NCBI GenBank assembly: GCA_016200675.1
Contig: JACQEH010000077.1
Location: forward strand, 1 to 12,407
Length of the DNA stretch: 12,407 nucleotides
Source of the DNA: Chloroflexota bacterium
Lineage (GTDB): Bacteria; Chloroflexota; Limnocylindria; Limnocylindrales; CSP1-4
Direction of reading: 5' to 3'
Below the pieces are notes generated by a model that was given only the letters and a program-made list of their open reading frames with translations, ran no database searches and had not been told where the DNA came from. Within the stretch, counting starts at the first letter, position 1; each line of letters opens with the position of its first letter. Both the position numbers and the translations under genes were made by a program. Positions 1 to 7,086 of this stretch are shown here, in pieces.

Positions 1-1944
1 GTCGTCGGCGACTTCGACCGCTACCTCGTGAACGGCCGCGACCACTGGTTCCACCAGCAGCACGCCAGCGACCTCTCGGGCCCGATCGCCTACTTCTGCG
101 CCGAGTACGGCCTCCACGAGTCGCTCGGGATCTACTCGGGCGGCCTCGGCGTCCTGGCCGGTGATCACCTCAAGACGGCCAGCGACATGGCCCTGCCGCT
201 CGTCGGGGTGGGCCTCCTCTACCGGCGCGGCTACTTCCGCCAGACCATCGACGCGGACGGCCACCAGGAGCATGCCTACCCGAACTTCGACCTCTCGCAC
301 CTGCCGCTGAGTCGGGCCCTCGGGCGGGACGGCCATGAGCTGACCGTCGCCGTGGAGCTGCCGGGACGCGAGGTCCGGGCCGACGTCTGGACCGCGCAGG
401 TGGGCCGGGTGCCGGTCCTCCTCCTGGACACGGACACGCCCGAGAATGACGAAGGCGATCGCCCCATCACGCACCAGCTCTACGTCCGGGGCCGGGAGAT
501 GCGCCTCCACCAGGAGCTGGTCCTGGGCGTCGGCGGAGTCCGGGCAATCCGCGCCCTCGGGATCCGGCCGGCGGTCTGGCATCTCAACGAGGGTCACTCC
601 GCGTTCCTCCTGGCGGAGCGGGCACGCGAGCTCGTCGCCGGCGGCATGCCCCTCGAGGACGCCCTGGGCGACATCCGCCGGGACAGCGTCTTCACGATCC
701 ACACCCCGGTCTCGGCCGGCAACGAGCGCTTCGACGCGGGTCTCGTCCGGCGGATCGCCGGGCCGCTCCTCGACGGCGACGGGCGGCCGAACACGGGCGG
801 CGTCCCCCTGGACCGGGTCCTCGACATCGGCCTCGGCACCGACGGCGACGCGACCCAGTTCGACATGACGGCCTTCAGCCTCCGCCTGACGGCCGGCGCC
901 AACGCCGTCAGCCGCCTTCACGCGGAGACCGCCAATCGGACGTGGCGGGACGTGATCCCCCGCCCGATCCTCGGCATCACCAACGGCATTCATACGCCGA
1001 CCTGGGTGGGGACGCCGCTGCGCGAGCTGTTCGCCCGCTACCTCGACGCCGACCTCGACCAGCTCGACCCGTCGACCGCAGCGGGGCGTTGGTGGGAGCG
1101 GATCGAGCGGATCTCGGACGCAGAGCTGTGGGAGGCCCATCTTCGCCAGAAGGGCGAGATGGCCCACTTCGCGCGGCGCCGCCTGCGGGCCCAGTTCGCC
1201 CGGCACGGCCAGCCGCCATCCGTCCTGGACCAGCTGGACGGGGCCCTGGATCCGCGGCACCTCACGATCGGCTTCGCCCGGCGTTTCGCCACCTACAAGC
1301 GGGCCGGGATGATGTTCACGGACATGGATCGCCTGGCGCGCCTGGTCCGCGACGCGGAGCGGCCGGTGCAGATCATCTTCGCCGGCAAGGCCCATCCGGC
1401 CGACCGGCCCGGCCAGCAGGTCATCCAGGAGATCTTCACCCGGACCCAGAGCGGTGCCCTTCGCGGTCGCGTCTTCATCCTCGAGGACTACGACATGCGG
1501 ATTGCCCGCTTCCTCGTCCAGGGCGTCGACGTCTGGCTCAACAACCCGCGCCGGCCGCTCGAGGCGTCCGGTACCTCGGGCATGAAGGCGGCGGCCAACG
1601 GCGGCGTCAACGTCAGCATCCTCGACGGCTGGTGGGACGAGGGCTTCGACGGCGACAACGGCTGGGCCATCGGTGGCCGCGAGATCGACCTCGACGAGGG
1701 GGCCCAGGACTGGGCGGATGTCCAGGACCTCTATCGGATCCTCGAGCGGGACGTGGTGCCGGCCTACTACGAACGCGATGCCGCAGGGATGCCGGCAACG
1801 TGGCTGGGCTGGATGCGCCGTTCGATGGCCAAGGCCCTGTGGCGCTTCTCGACCACCCGGATGCTCCACCAGTACGCGGAGCGGCTCTACCTCCCGGCAG
1901 CCGGCGTGGCGACTGCCGCGGCCAGCGGGGCCCGCGCCGACTGA
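1..1944 (+). CDS. glgP: Alpha-glucan (maltodextrin/glycogen) phosphorylase, 5'-truncated by window edge
   Basis: GT35 phosphorylase: releases glucose-1-phosphate from the non-reducing ends of alpha-1,4-glucans with a PLP cofactor, in the cytoplasm. The frame is open from base 1, so the GTG at 28 is internal and the true start lies left of the window. Seen (residues numbered from base 1): an N-terminal glucan/phosphate core with AEYGLHESLGIYSGGLGVLA, WHLNEGH near 195, PVSAGNERFD, ATYKRAG, FAGKAHP, and the PLP-lysine motif GTSGMKAA with K529. The overall pattern matches the short phosphorylase type (roughly 820-860 aa, without the allosteric N-terminal region of animal enzymes), so I estimate 170-210 residues are missing. 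The C-terminus is intact and ends at TGA. It faces an oppositely oriented GH13 amylase, consistent with maltodextrin breakdown. MalP-like specificity for short dextrins cannot be separated from true glycogen phosphorylase here. Confidence 0.95.
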   Translation, partial: VVGDFDRYLVNGRDHWFHQQHASDLSGPIAYFCAEYGLHESLGIYSGGLGVLAGDHLKTASDMALPLVGVGLLYRRGYFRQTIDADGHQEHAYPNFDLSHLPLSRALGRDGHELTVAVELPGREVRADVWTAQVGRVPVLLLDTDTPENDEGDRPITHQLYVRGREMRLHQELVLGVGGVRAIRALGIRPAVWHLNEGHSAFLLAERARELVAGGMPLEDALGDIRRDSVFTIHTPVSAGNERFDAGLVRRIAGPLLDGDGRPNTGGVPLDRVLDIGLGTDGDATQFDMTAFSLRLTAGANAVSRLHAETANRTWRDVIPRPILGITNGIHTPTWVGTPLRELFARYLDADLDQLDPSTAAGRWWERIERISDAELWEAHLRQKGEMAHFARRRLRAQFARHGQPPSVLDQLDGALDPRHLTIGFARRFATYKRAGMMFTDMDRLARLVRDAERPVQIIFAGKAHPADRPGQQVIQEIFTRTQSGALRGRVFILEDYDMRIARFLVQGVDVWLNNPRRPLEASGTSGMKAAANGGVNVSILDGWWDEGFDGDNGWAIGGREIDLDEGAQDWADVQDLYRILERDVVPAYYERDAAGMPATWLGWMRRSMAKALWRFSTTRMLHQYAERLYLPAAGVATAAASGARAD

Positions 1945-1949
1945 GGGAA

Positions 1950-1968
1950 TCGCGGCCGGCGGCCGCGA
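1950..1968. terminator. Hairpin between convergent glgP and GH13 genes
   Basis: A perfect 8-bp inverted repeat, TCGCGGCC / GGCCGCGA, with a 3-nt GGC loop begins 6 bases after the glgP stop and lies between two convergent stops (1944 and 2010). The stem is nearly all G/C. There is no clear T-run on either side, so it is a candidate bidirectional terminator or mRNA 3'-end stabiliser, not a textbook intrinsic terminator. Confidence 0.45.
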
Positions 1969-2009
1969 CCGTGGCCGGCGCGCAGCCGCGGGACGGGAAC
2001 GGGTGCCGA

Positions 2010-3353
2010 TCAGGGGCGGGTCAGGACGATCGCGCTGCGGGCTTCCAGCAGGACCTGGTCCGCTCCACGGGCGACGCTGCCCGATCCCACCGAGAGGCCC
2101 TCGAGGGCCTGCAGGCCGCCGAGGGATCCGTCCGGGAGCGGCAGCGCCGCCCGGACGAAGGCGCGCTGGGCCCGCTGGGCCTCGCCCAGGAGGTCGAGGG
2201 ACCGTGGATAGGGGCCGCGGCAGTCGGGATCCGCCCGGCCACTGAGGCCGAGCTCGTCCCCGTAGTAGATCGAGGGCGTGCCGGGCAGGGTCAGGAGCAG
2301 CAGCTGGGCCAGCCGGAGGCGGGCATCGTCCTCGCCCACGATCGACTTCGCCCGCGGGGCGTCGTGGCTCCCGATGAGGTTGAACTGAACCGCGGTCGTG
2401 GCCGGGTCGTAGACGCCCAGGCAGTGGCCGAGGCGCTCGGCGAACGCCGCCCCGTCGAGGTCGTGGAGGGAGTTGCGGTAGTCGGTCTGGCCGGCGGCGA
2501 CGTCGAAGTCGAGGTGGGCCCCGCCCGCGAAGCCGAGGATCGCCAGGCCGAGCGGATAGTTCATCAGGGCGTCGAAGCGGTCGCCGCGCAGCCAGTCGAC
2601 GGCCTCGTGCCAGATCTCACCCACCAGGTAGGCGTCGGGATTGATCGCCCGGACCCGCGCCCGGAACTCGGGCCAGAACGTCTGGTCCTCGATATCGGCC
2701 GGCACGTCCAGGCGCCAGCCGTCGATCCCGAAGCGCATCCAGTGCTCGACCGCGTCGAGGAGATAGGCGCGGACGACGGGGTTCTCGATCCGCAGCTTGG
2801 GCAGCGATGGGACGTCCCACCAGGAGCGGTAGCCGCGCGGGCCGTCCTCGGGACAGAGGTGGTCCTGGGCGGCCAGGCCGCGGCGGCCGGCGAGGACGTC
2901 GTCATCGAGGTAGAACCAGTCGCGATAGGGCGAGGCGGCGCCCGATTCGAGGACATGGTGGAAGGGCCAGAAGCCCCGTCCGACATGATTGAAGACCCCA
3001 TCGAGGAGGACCCGGATGCCGCGCCCGTGGGCCTCGTCGATGAGGCGCCGGAGGGCGGGCGTCCCGCCGAGGAGGGGGTCGACGGCGAGGTAGTCGTAGG
3101 TGTTGTAGCGGTGGTTCGAGGCGGCGGCGAAGACGGGGTTGAGGTAGAGGGCGTTGATCCCGAGGTCGTCGAGCTCGTCGAGGCGCTCGACCAGGCCCAC
3201 GAGGTCGCCGCCCTTGTAGCCGTGGAGGGTGGGCGGGCTGTCCCAGGCCTCGAGGGGGCCCGGCTTGGCGACCGCGCGGCTGGCGGCGAAGCGGTCCGGG
3301 AAGACCTGGTAGAAGATCGCGTCCCTGGCCCAGGCGGGCACGTCGGCGCTCAT
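2010..3353 (-). CDS. GH13 alpha-amylase family, neopullulanase/cyclomaltodextrinase-like
   Basis: Retaining glycoside hydrolase, 447 aa from the chosen start. It probably cleaves alpha-1,4 bonds in maltodextrins, cyclodextrins or pullulan inside the cell (no signal peptide). The barrel begins at once (AIFYQVFPDRF, residues 12-22). GH13 regions: I DGVFNH (118-123); II GWRLD with nucleophile D216; III GEIWHE with acid/base E246; IV GSHD with D331. MNYPLG (264-269) and DPDCRGPYP (375-383) are typical of the neopullulanase/cyclomaltodextrinase group. The usual N-terminal CBM34-like domain (about 120 aa) is absent and the C-terminal beta domain is short, so this is a minimal form. The open frame extends upstream to 3485, but that part is Arg-rich, non-homologous and covers the promoter; the ATG at 3353 sits just before the conserved start and has AGGGG only about 1 nt away, a poor ribosome site. 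Divergent from the GH57 gene and probably co-regulated with it. Confidence 0.93.
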   Translation of the reverse strand: MSADVPAWARDAIFYQVFPDRFAASRAVAKPGPLEAWDSPPTLHGYKGGDLVGLVERLDELDDLGINALYLNPVFAAASNHRYNTYDYLAVDPLLGGTPALRRLIDEAHGRGIRVLLDGVFNHVGRGFWPFHHVLESGAASPYRDWFYLDDDVLAGRRGLAAQDHLCPEDGPRGYRSWWDVPSLPKLRIENPVVRAYLLDAVEHWMRFGIDGWRLDVPADIEDQTFWPEFRARVRAINPDAYLVGEIWHEAVDWLRGDRFDALMNYPLGLAILGFAGGAHLDFDVAAGQTDYRNSLHDLDGAAFAERLGHCLGVYDPATTAVQFNLIGSHDAPRAKSIVGEDDARLRLAQLLLLTLPGTPSIYYGDELGLSGRADPDCRGPYPRSLDLLGEAQRAQRAFVRAALPLPDGSLGGLQALEGLSVGSGSVARGADQVLLEARSAIVLTRP

Positions 3354-3481
3354 GCCCCTGCTGGACCAGTCACGAACCTGCGCTCCATTTCTTCGTCGTC
3401 GGGACAGCCGCCCGCGCGCCGCGAAGCGTCGGCCGTGGGCCATCCTGCAGCCGGACGCCATGTATGATCCGATCCTGACCG

Positions 3482-3507
3482 GCAAAGCGGTTTAGCAAAC
3501 CGGTTTA
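3482..3507. promoter_or_regulatory. Tandem 13-bp LacI-type operator in divergent amylase promoter
   Basis: Two adjacent 13-mers, GCAAAGCGGTTTA (3482-3494) and GCAAACCGGTTTA (3495-3507), differ at one base. The second holds the perfect 10-bp palindrome AAACCGGTTT (3497-3506), and the first a near-palindrome (AAAGCGGTTT). Palindromes with a central CG and AAA/TTT flanks are typical operators of LacI-family sugar repressors. The AT-rich island stands out in a G/C-dominated region and lies between the divergent GH13 (start 3353) and GH57 (start 3562) genes. No LacI gene is present in the window, so the regulator would be encoded elsewhere. Confidence 0.65.
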
Positions 3508-3520
3508 CGAACCGTATCAG
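3491..3520 (+). promoter_or_regulatory. Possible promoter of the GH57 gene
   Basis: TTTAGC (3491-3496) and TATCAG (3515-3520) are 18 bp apart and could be weak -35 and -10 boxes, putting the transcript start near 3527. The operator-like repeat lies over the -35 box and spacer, which would suit repression. The match to the sigma-70 consensus is poor, so this is tentative. Confidence 0.3.
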
Positions 3521-3549
3521 CGGGGGTCGGCCCGCGTCAAGAATCGCCC

Positions 3550-3554
3550 GGGAG
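3550..3554 (+). promoter_or_regulatory. Ribosome binding site fixing a TTG start
   Basis: GGGAG sits 7 nt before the TTG at 3562. Together with the conserved GH57 N-terminal sequence that follows at once, it supports the TTG as the real start of the GH57 gene. Confidence 0.6.
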
Positions 3555-3561
3555 TCGTCCG

Positions 3562-5718
3562 TTGCCACCACGTATCAGCCTGGCCCTGACGCTCCACAAC
3601 CACCAGCCCGTGGGCAACTTCGGGTGGGTCATCGAGGAGACCTACCAGCGCGCCTACCTGCCCATGCTGGAGGCCCTCGACCGCCACCCCGGCATCCGTC
3701 TCGCCCTCCACTACACCGGCCCCCTCCTGGAGTGGCTCGTGGCCGAACGGCCCGAAGCGATCGCTCGCCTCCGGGCCCTCGTCGAGCGCGGGCAGGTCGA
3801 GGTCCTCGGCGGCGGCTATTTCGAACCCGTGCTCGCCTCCCTGCCCGAGCGCGACCGGATCTCGCAGCTCGTCAGGATGGCCGGCGCCATCGAGAGCCTC
3901 GTCGGCCGCCGGCCCCGGACCGCCTGGCTGGCCGAGCGCGTCTGGGAGCCCGACCTGCCGACCTCGCTCGTCGCGGCCGGCTATGCCGCGACCATCGTCG
4001 ACGACGCCCACTTCCGGGCCGCGGCCATCCCCGAGGACGCCATGTGGGGGCCCTACTCCACCGACGACCAGGGCAAGCTCCTGACGGTCTTCGGCACCGA
4101 GCAGGGTCTCCGCTACCGGATCCCCTTCCGCCAGGTCGACGAGGTCATCGCCTACCTCCGCGAGCACGCCACGGACGACGGCCATCGGCTCGGGACGATG
4201 GGCGACGACGGCGAGAAGTTCGGGGCCTGGCCGTCGACGTGGCGGCACTGCTGGGGCGAGGAGCGCTGGGTCGACCGCTTCTTCGAGGCCCTCGAGGCGA
4301 ACGCCGACTGGCTGGCCACCACCACCCCGGCAGACTGGCTCGCGGCGAACGGTCCCCTGGGCCGTGTCTACATCCCCGTTGGGTCCTACGCGGAGATGGG
4401 TGAGTGGGCCCTGCCGCCGGACGAGAGCCGGGCCTTCCACGAGACGATGGAGCGAGACCGGGCCGAGGGGCGGCCGGAAGCGCGCTGGCTGCGCGGCGCG
4501 TCGTGGCGCAACTTCCAGGTCAAGTACCGCGAGATCAACGACCTCCACAAGCGGATGCTCCGCGTCTCCGACAAGGTCGCCGCCATGGCCGCCGGGCCGG
4601 TCCGGGAGAGCGCCCTCGACGACCTCCTCCGCGGCCAGTCCAACGACGTCTACTGGCACGGCTTGTTCGGGGGCATCTACCTGCCGCACCTCCGCCTGGC
4701 CACCCTGGCCCACCTCGTGGCCGCCGAGGACGCGGCCGACCGAGCCCTCGGGACAAGCCGGGCGGCCGAGGTCATGGACCTCGACCTCGACGGGCGCGCC
4801 GAGGTCCGGCTGGCCGACGCGGGCCAGGTCGTGACGGTCGATCTCGACGAGGGATCGGGCATCGGCGATTGGGACATCCGGGCGGCGCGGCATGCCCTGA
4901 CCGCGGTCCTGCGGCGACGCCCGGAGGCGTACCACGAGGCCCTTCGGCGTGGCACGGATTCCGGGACGACGTCTGCGGACGAGGGTGCCAGCCTCGCCTC
5001 GATCCACGACATCGTCCGGTCCAAGGAGGCCGGCCTCGCCGACCGCCTCCGCTACGACGACCACGAGCGACGCTCCGGCCTCGTCCGCTTCCTGCCGCTC
5101 GACGCGACGGCCGCGACGTTCGGGGCGGGCGAGCAGGCCGACCTGGGCGACGGCCTCGCCGGGCGGACCGAGATCGTGGAGGCCGGCGATGGTCGCGTCG
5201 TCACTCGCGGCGCGGCGCGCATCCGGACGGCCCAGGGGGACCGGCAGGTCGAGATCCGGAAGGCCATCGCCCTCGGCGGCGACCGCCTCCACCCGACCCT
5301 GACCGTGGCCGTCACCGTCCGGAACGACGGCGAGGGTCCGCTGCGCTGCCGCCTTGGCCAGGAGTGGTCGCTCATGCTCCTGGGCGGCGGCGGCAACCCG
5401 TCGGCCTGGTATGAGGTCGGCGGGACGCGGCGCGCCCACGACGGCAGCGGGTCGGCCGAGTCGGTCGAGCGAATCGGCCAGGGCAACGACTGGGTCGGCG
5501 TGGCGGTCGAGGGCCGGCCGACGCCGGCCGCCGACGCGTGGTGGGCAGCCATCGAGACTGTTTCGAACTCCGAGGACGGCTTCGAGCGCGTCTACCAGGG
5601 CAGCTCCCTGCTGTTCTCATGGCTCGTCGACCTTGCGCCCGGCGCGGAGATCACGGTCTCGGTCCAGCAGGCGGTTCGCGTCGACCGTGACCGGGCCTCG
5701 GGGCCTGGGGCATCCTGA
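3562..5718 (+). CDS. GH57 alpha-amylase / 4-alpha-glucanotransferase with DUF1925-DUF1926 domains
   Basis: 718-aa GH57 enzyme of the Thermococcus 4-alpha-glucanotransferase / Pyrococcus amylase type, which transfers or hydrolyses alpha-1,4-glucan chains; probably cytoplasmic. All five GH57 motifs are visible: HNHQP (12-16); GQVEVLGGGYFEP (77-89); WLAERVWEP (122-130) with nucleophile E125; MGDDGEKFG (213-221) with the acid/base aspartate at D215/D216; and YWHGLFGGIYLPHLR (364-378). The catalytic barrel spans about 1-290, a helical DUF1925-like segment about 300-385, and the remainder is a beta-rich DUF1926-like domain. Length agrees with the family (about 650-720 aa). Start is TTG with GGGAG 7 nt upstream. 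A strong hairpin follows the stop. Transferase against hydrolase activity cannot be decided by reading; 4-alpha-glucanotransferase would complement a phosphorylase well by lengthening dextrins too short for it. Confidence 0.94.
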   Translation: MPPRISLALTLHNHQPVGNFGWVIEETYQRAYLPMLEALDRHPGIRLALHYTGPLLEWLVAERPEAIARLRALVERGQVEVLGGGYFEPVLASLPERDRISQLVRMAGAIESLVGRRPRTAWLAERVWEPDLPTSLVAAGYAATIVDDAHFRAAAIPEDAMWGPYSTDDQGKLLTVFGTEQGLRYRIPFRQVDEVIAYLREHATDDGHRLGTMGDDGEKFGAWPSTWRHCWGEERWVDRFFEALEANADWLATTTPADWLAANGPLGRVYIPVGSYAEMGEWALPPDESRAFHETMERDRAEGRPEARWLRGASWRNFQVKYREINDLHKRMLRVSDKVAAMAAGPVRESALDDLLRGQSNDVYWHGLFGGIYLPHLRLATLAHLVAAEDAADRALGTSRAAEVMDLDLDGRAEVRLADAGQVVTVDLDEGSGIGDWDIRAARHALTAVLRRRPEAYHEALRRGTDSGTTSADEGASLASIHDIVRSKEAGLADRLRYDDHERRSGLVRFLPLDATAATFGAGEQADLGDGLAGRTEIVEAGDGRVVTRGAARIRTAQGDRQVEIRKAIALGGDRLHPTLTVAVTVRNDGEGPLRCRLGQEWSLMLLGGGGNPSAWYEVGGTRRAHDGSGSAESVERIGQGNDWVGVAVEGRPTPAADAWWAAIETVSNSEDGFERVYQGSSLLFSWLVDLAPGAEITVSVQQAVRVDRDRASGPGAS

Positions 5719-5742
5719 GCCCCTCGCCGGGCCCAGAGACGG

Positions 5743-5776
5743 CATCAGCCCGCGGCCTGCGCGCCACGGGCTGATG
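5743..5776. terminator. Strong hairpin after the GH57 gene
   Basis: Perfect 10-bp arms CATCAGCCCG (5743-5752) and CGGGCTGATG (5767-5776) enclose 14 nt. Inside, after a C/A mismatch, GGC (5754-5756) pairs with GCC (5763-5765), giving a 13-pair stem with a 6-nt loop. It lies 24 bases after the GH57 stop and between convergent genes (the small membrane protein ends at 5846). It lacks a T-run but is the best hairpin in the window; bidirectional termination is likely. Confidence 0.6.
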
Positions 5777-5825
5777 GAGGTCGAGCGCCTGGGAGGGACG
5801 CCCGAGGTGGTATCCGGATTGGCGG

Positions 5826-5839
5826 GCCGCTCTCGCGGC
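5826..5839 (-). terminator. Small hairpin after the small membrane protein gene
   Basis: GCCGC and GCGGC arms of 5 bp with a TCTC loop lie 6 bases beyond the stop of the minus-strand small gene. The stem is short and has no T-run, so this is weak; short G/C palindromes arise easily by chance at this base composition. Confidence 0.25.
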
Positions 5840-5845
5840 GTGGGC

Positions 5846-5977
5846 TCAGGCCAGGCGGCCGGTGTGCTCGCTACCTTCGAAGCCGGGTCGAGAGTCGACG
5901 CCCCACTCGAGGGCGGCAAAGTCGAGGACTGCGACAGCGGCGATGATGAGCCCGAGGACTACGAAGCCGGTCATCAT
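5846..5977 (-). CDS. Small single-span membrane protein, 43 aa
   Basis: Short frame of 43 residues starting with a double ATG at 5977/5974 and ending in TGA. Upstream, AAAGGA lies about 8 nt before the start, one of the better ribosome sites in the window. The N-terminal half (MTGFVVLGLIIAAVAVLDFA) is one hydrophobic helix; it is followed by an acidic, polar tail with WGVDSRPGFEGSEH. I recall similar tiny proteins with a W-G-x-D-S-R motif after one membrane segment in high-GC Chloroflexota-like genomes, but their function is unknown to me. The gene is divergent from the GntR regulator, and the inverted repeat at 6029-6060 starts 52 bp before it, so the regulator may control it. It could be a false frame, but the ribosome site, clean transmembrane profile and placement argue that it is real. 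Confidence 0.7.
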   Translation of the reverse strand: MMTGFVVLGLIIAAVAVLDFAALEWGVDSRPGFEGSEHTGRLA

Positions 5978-6028
5978 CGTGCGGTTCCTTTCAGTATCCG
6001 GCCCCTGCACCACGATTTGGTACAGTGG

Positions 6029-6060
6029 ACTAGGCCAAGTCGTACATTACTTGGACTAGT
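6029..6060. promoter_or_regulatory. 12-bp inverted repeat, probable GntR operator
   Basis: ACTAGGCCAAGT (6029-6040) and ACTTGGACTAGT (6049-6060) are inverted copies matching at 11 of 12 positions, separated by CGTACATT. The repeat ends 5 bp before the GntR start codon and lies in the divergent region shared with the small membrane gene. Dyads of this size are usual for GntR-family dimers, so autoregulation is the likely role. The stretch is far more A/T-rich than its surroundings. Confidence 0.7.
6043..6048 (+). promoter_or_regulatory. Possible -10 box of the GntR gene
   Basis: TACATT lies in the spacer of the inverted repeat. Used as a -10 box it would start transcription near 6054-6056, only about 10 nt before the ATG, giving a nearly leaderless transcript; this agrees with the absence of any Shine-Dalgarno sequence there. 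No convincing -35 box is visible. Confidence 0.35.
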
Positions 6061-6065
6061 GAACT

Positions 6066-7073
6066 ATGTCAACCGTTGATATCGACCCCAAGATGCCGCC
6101 AACCGGCCCCTCCGGAAGGGATCTGGATGTCACTCGGGACAGCGACGTCCCGATTTCGACCCAGATCTACTGGCAGCTCGTCTACCAGATCGATTCGGGG
6201 CGCCTCCTGCCCGGCGCCCGCCTCTCCCCGGTCCGCGAGCTCGGGGCGGCCCTGCGCGTGAATCCGAACACGATCCGGGCCGTCTACCGGCGCCTGGCCG
6301 ACGCGGGCTACGTCATGAGCCGCCACGGCGCCGGAACCCTCGTCGCCGACCGCCCGCCCAAGGGACGCCGACCGGATGCGCTCGCCGGGATCGTCTCGGA
6401 GATGCTCCGGCGGGCGGCCCAGGCGGGCTTCACCGCGGACGAGGTCGCGGCCGCGACGTTTGCCGCCTCGTCAGAGCGGCGGCGGCCCGGTCCCCGGGTC
6501 CGCGTCCTGTTCGCCGAATGCACGACGGCCGACGCCGGCTACGACGCGGAGCGCCTCAACGACGAGTTCGCCGGCCAGATCGAGGCGGAGGGGACGCTCC
6601 TCGACGAGCTCCCCGAGCGGCTCGACCGCTTCCACTACGACCTCGTCGCCACCACGACCTTCCACGCCGACGAGGCCCAGGCCCTGGCCGGCGGCCGGAT
6701 CCCGGTGGTGGCCATGCTCGTCGGGCCCGGCTATGTCGAGATGGTCCACGAGATCTCGGGCCTGCCCGCCGGGTCCCGGGTCGGGGTCGTCTGCGCCTCC
6801 GAGCGGGGCGCCGAGAACATCGCCGAGACCCTCGCCATCGCCGGGACCCAGGGCGTCGAGCTGCAGGCGGTCCTGATCGGCGACATGGCGGGCCTCGCCG
6901 AGCTCAATGAGACCGCCGACCTCATCCTGATGTCGCGCGAGGCTCTCGCCCACGGCATGGACCAGGACCTGGAGCGTCCGGAGCGCGTCCGGCCATGGAC
7001 GTACGAGTTCGATCCGGCGGCCATCGAGCACCTGCGGCGCGCCATCGAGCACGTGGTCACCGCCCGGGCGTGA
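6066..7073 (+). CDS. GntR-family transcriptional regulator with large C-terminal sensor-like domain
   Basis: DNA-binding regulator of 335 aa. Residues about 28-95 form a GntR winged helix (GARLSPVRELGAALRVNP, then NTIRAVYRRLADAGYV, wing SRHGAGTLVA). A helical linker follows (about 104-140). Residues about 143-300 form an alternating alpha/beta domain (VRVLFAECT, YDLVATTTFH, IPVVAMLVGP, RVGVVCASERGAENIA, ADLILMSREAL), which reads like a periplasmic-binding-protein or PrpR-type sensor fold. It is not recognisably FCD, UTRA or MocR; no PLP-lysine motif is seen. The winged helix is closest to YtrA-type regulators, which normally are only about 120-130 aa. ATG at 6066 is the first start, since an in-frame TGA lies at 6060. 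It is probably autoregulated through 6029-6060 and cotranscribed with the downstream GH13-like gene 13 bp away. Confidence 0.88.
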   Translation: MSTVDIDPKMPPTGPSGRDLDVTRDSDVPISTQIYWQLVYQIDSGRLLPGARLSPVRELGAALRVNPNTIRAVYRRLADAGYVMSRHGAGTLVADRPPKGRRPDALAGIVSEMLRRAAQAGFTADEVAAATFAASSERRRPGPRVRVLFAECTTADAGYDAERLNDEFAGQIEAEGTLLDELPERLDRFHYDLVATTTFHADEAQALAGGRIPVVAMLVGPGYVEMVHEISGLPAGSRVGVVCASERGAENIAETLAIAGTQGVELQAVLIGDMAGLAELNETADLILMSREALAHGMDQDLERPERVRPWTYEFDPAAIEHLRRAIEHVVTARA

Positions 7074-7086
7074 CATCCTTCGCCCC

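Noticed and set aside
28..30. GTG at 28 as the start of the phosphorylase gene
   Set aside because: The frame is open from base 1 and the family needs roughly 170-210 more N-terminal residues, so this codon is an internal valine.
942..3467. Very long plus-strand open frame (841 codons) spanning the glgP end and the opposite GH13 gene
   Set aside because: It is antisense to the GH13 gene and out of frame with glgP; its translation is Arg/Pro/Gly-rich without family motifs, as expected for a stop-poor frame in high-GC DNA.
3354..3485. Upstream extension of the minus-strand GH13 gene to an ATG at 3485
   Set aside because: The added residues are Arg-rich and not like any GH13 N-terminus, and the extension would run through the operator and promoter region.
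3517..5439. Long minus-strand open frame (640 codons) opposite the GH57 gene
   Set aside because: All five GH57 motifs are on the plus strand; the antisense product is low-complexity Val/Gly/Arg-rich with no recognisable domain.
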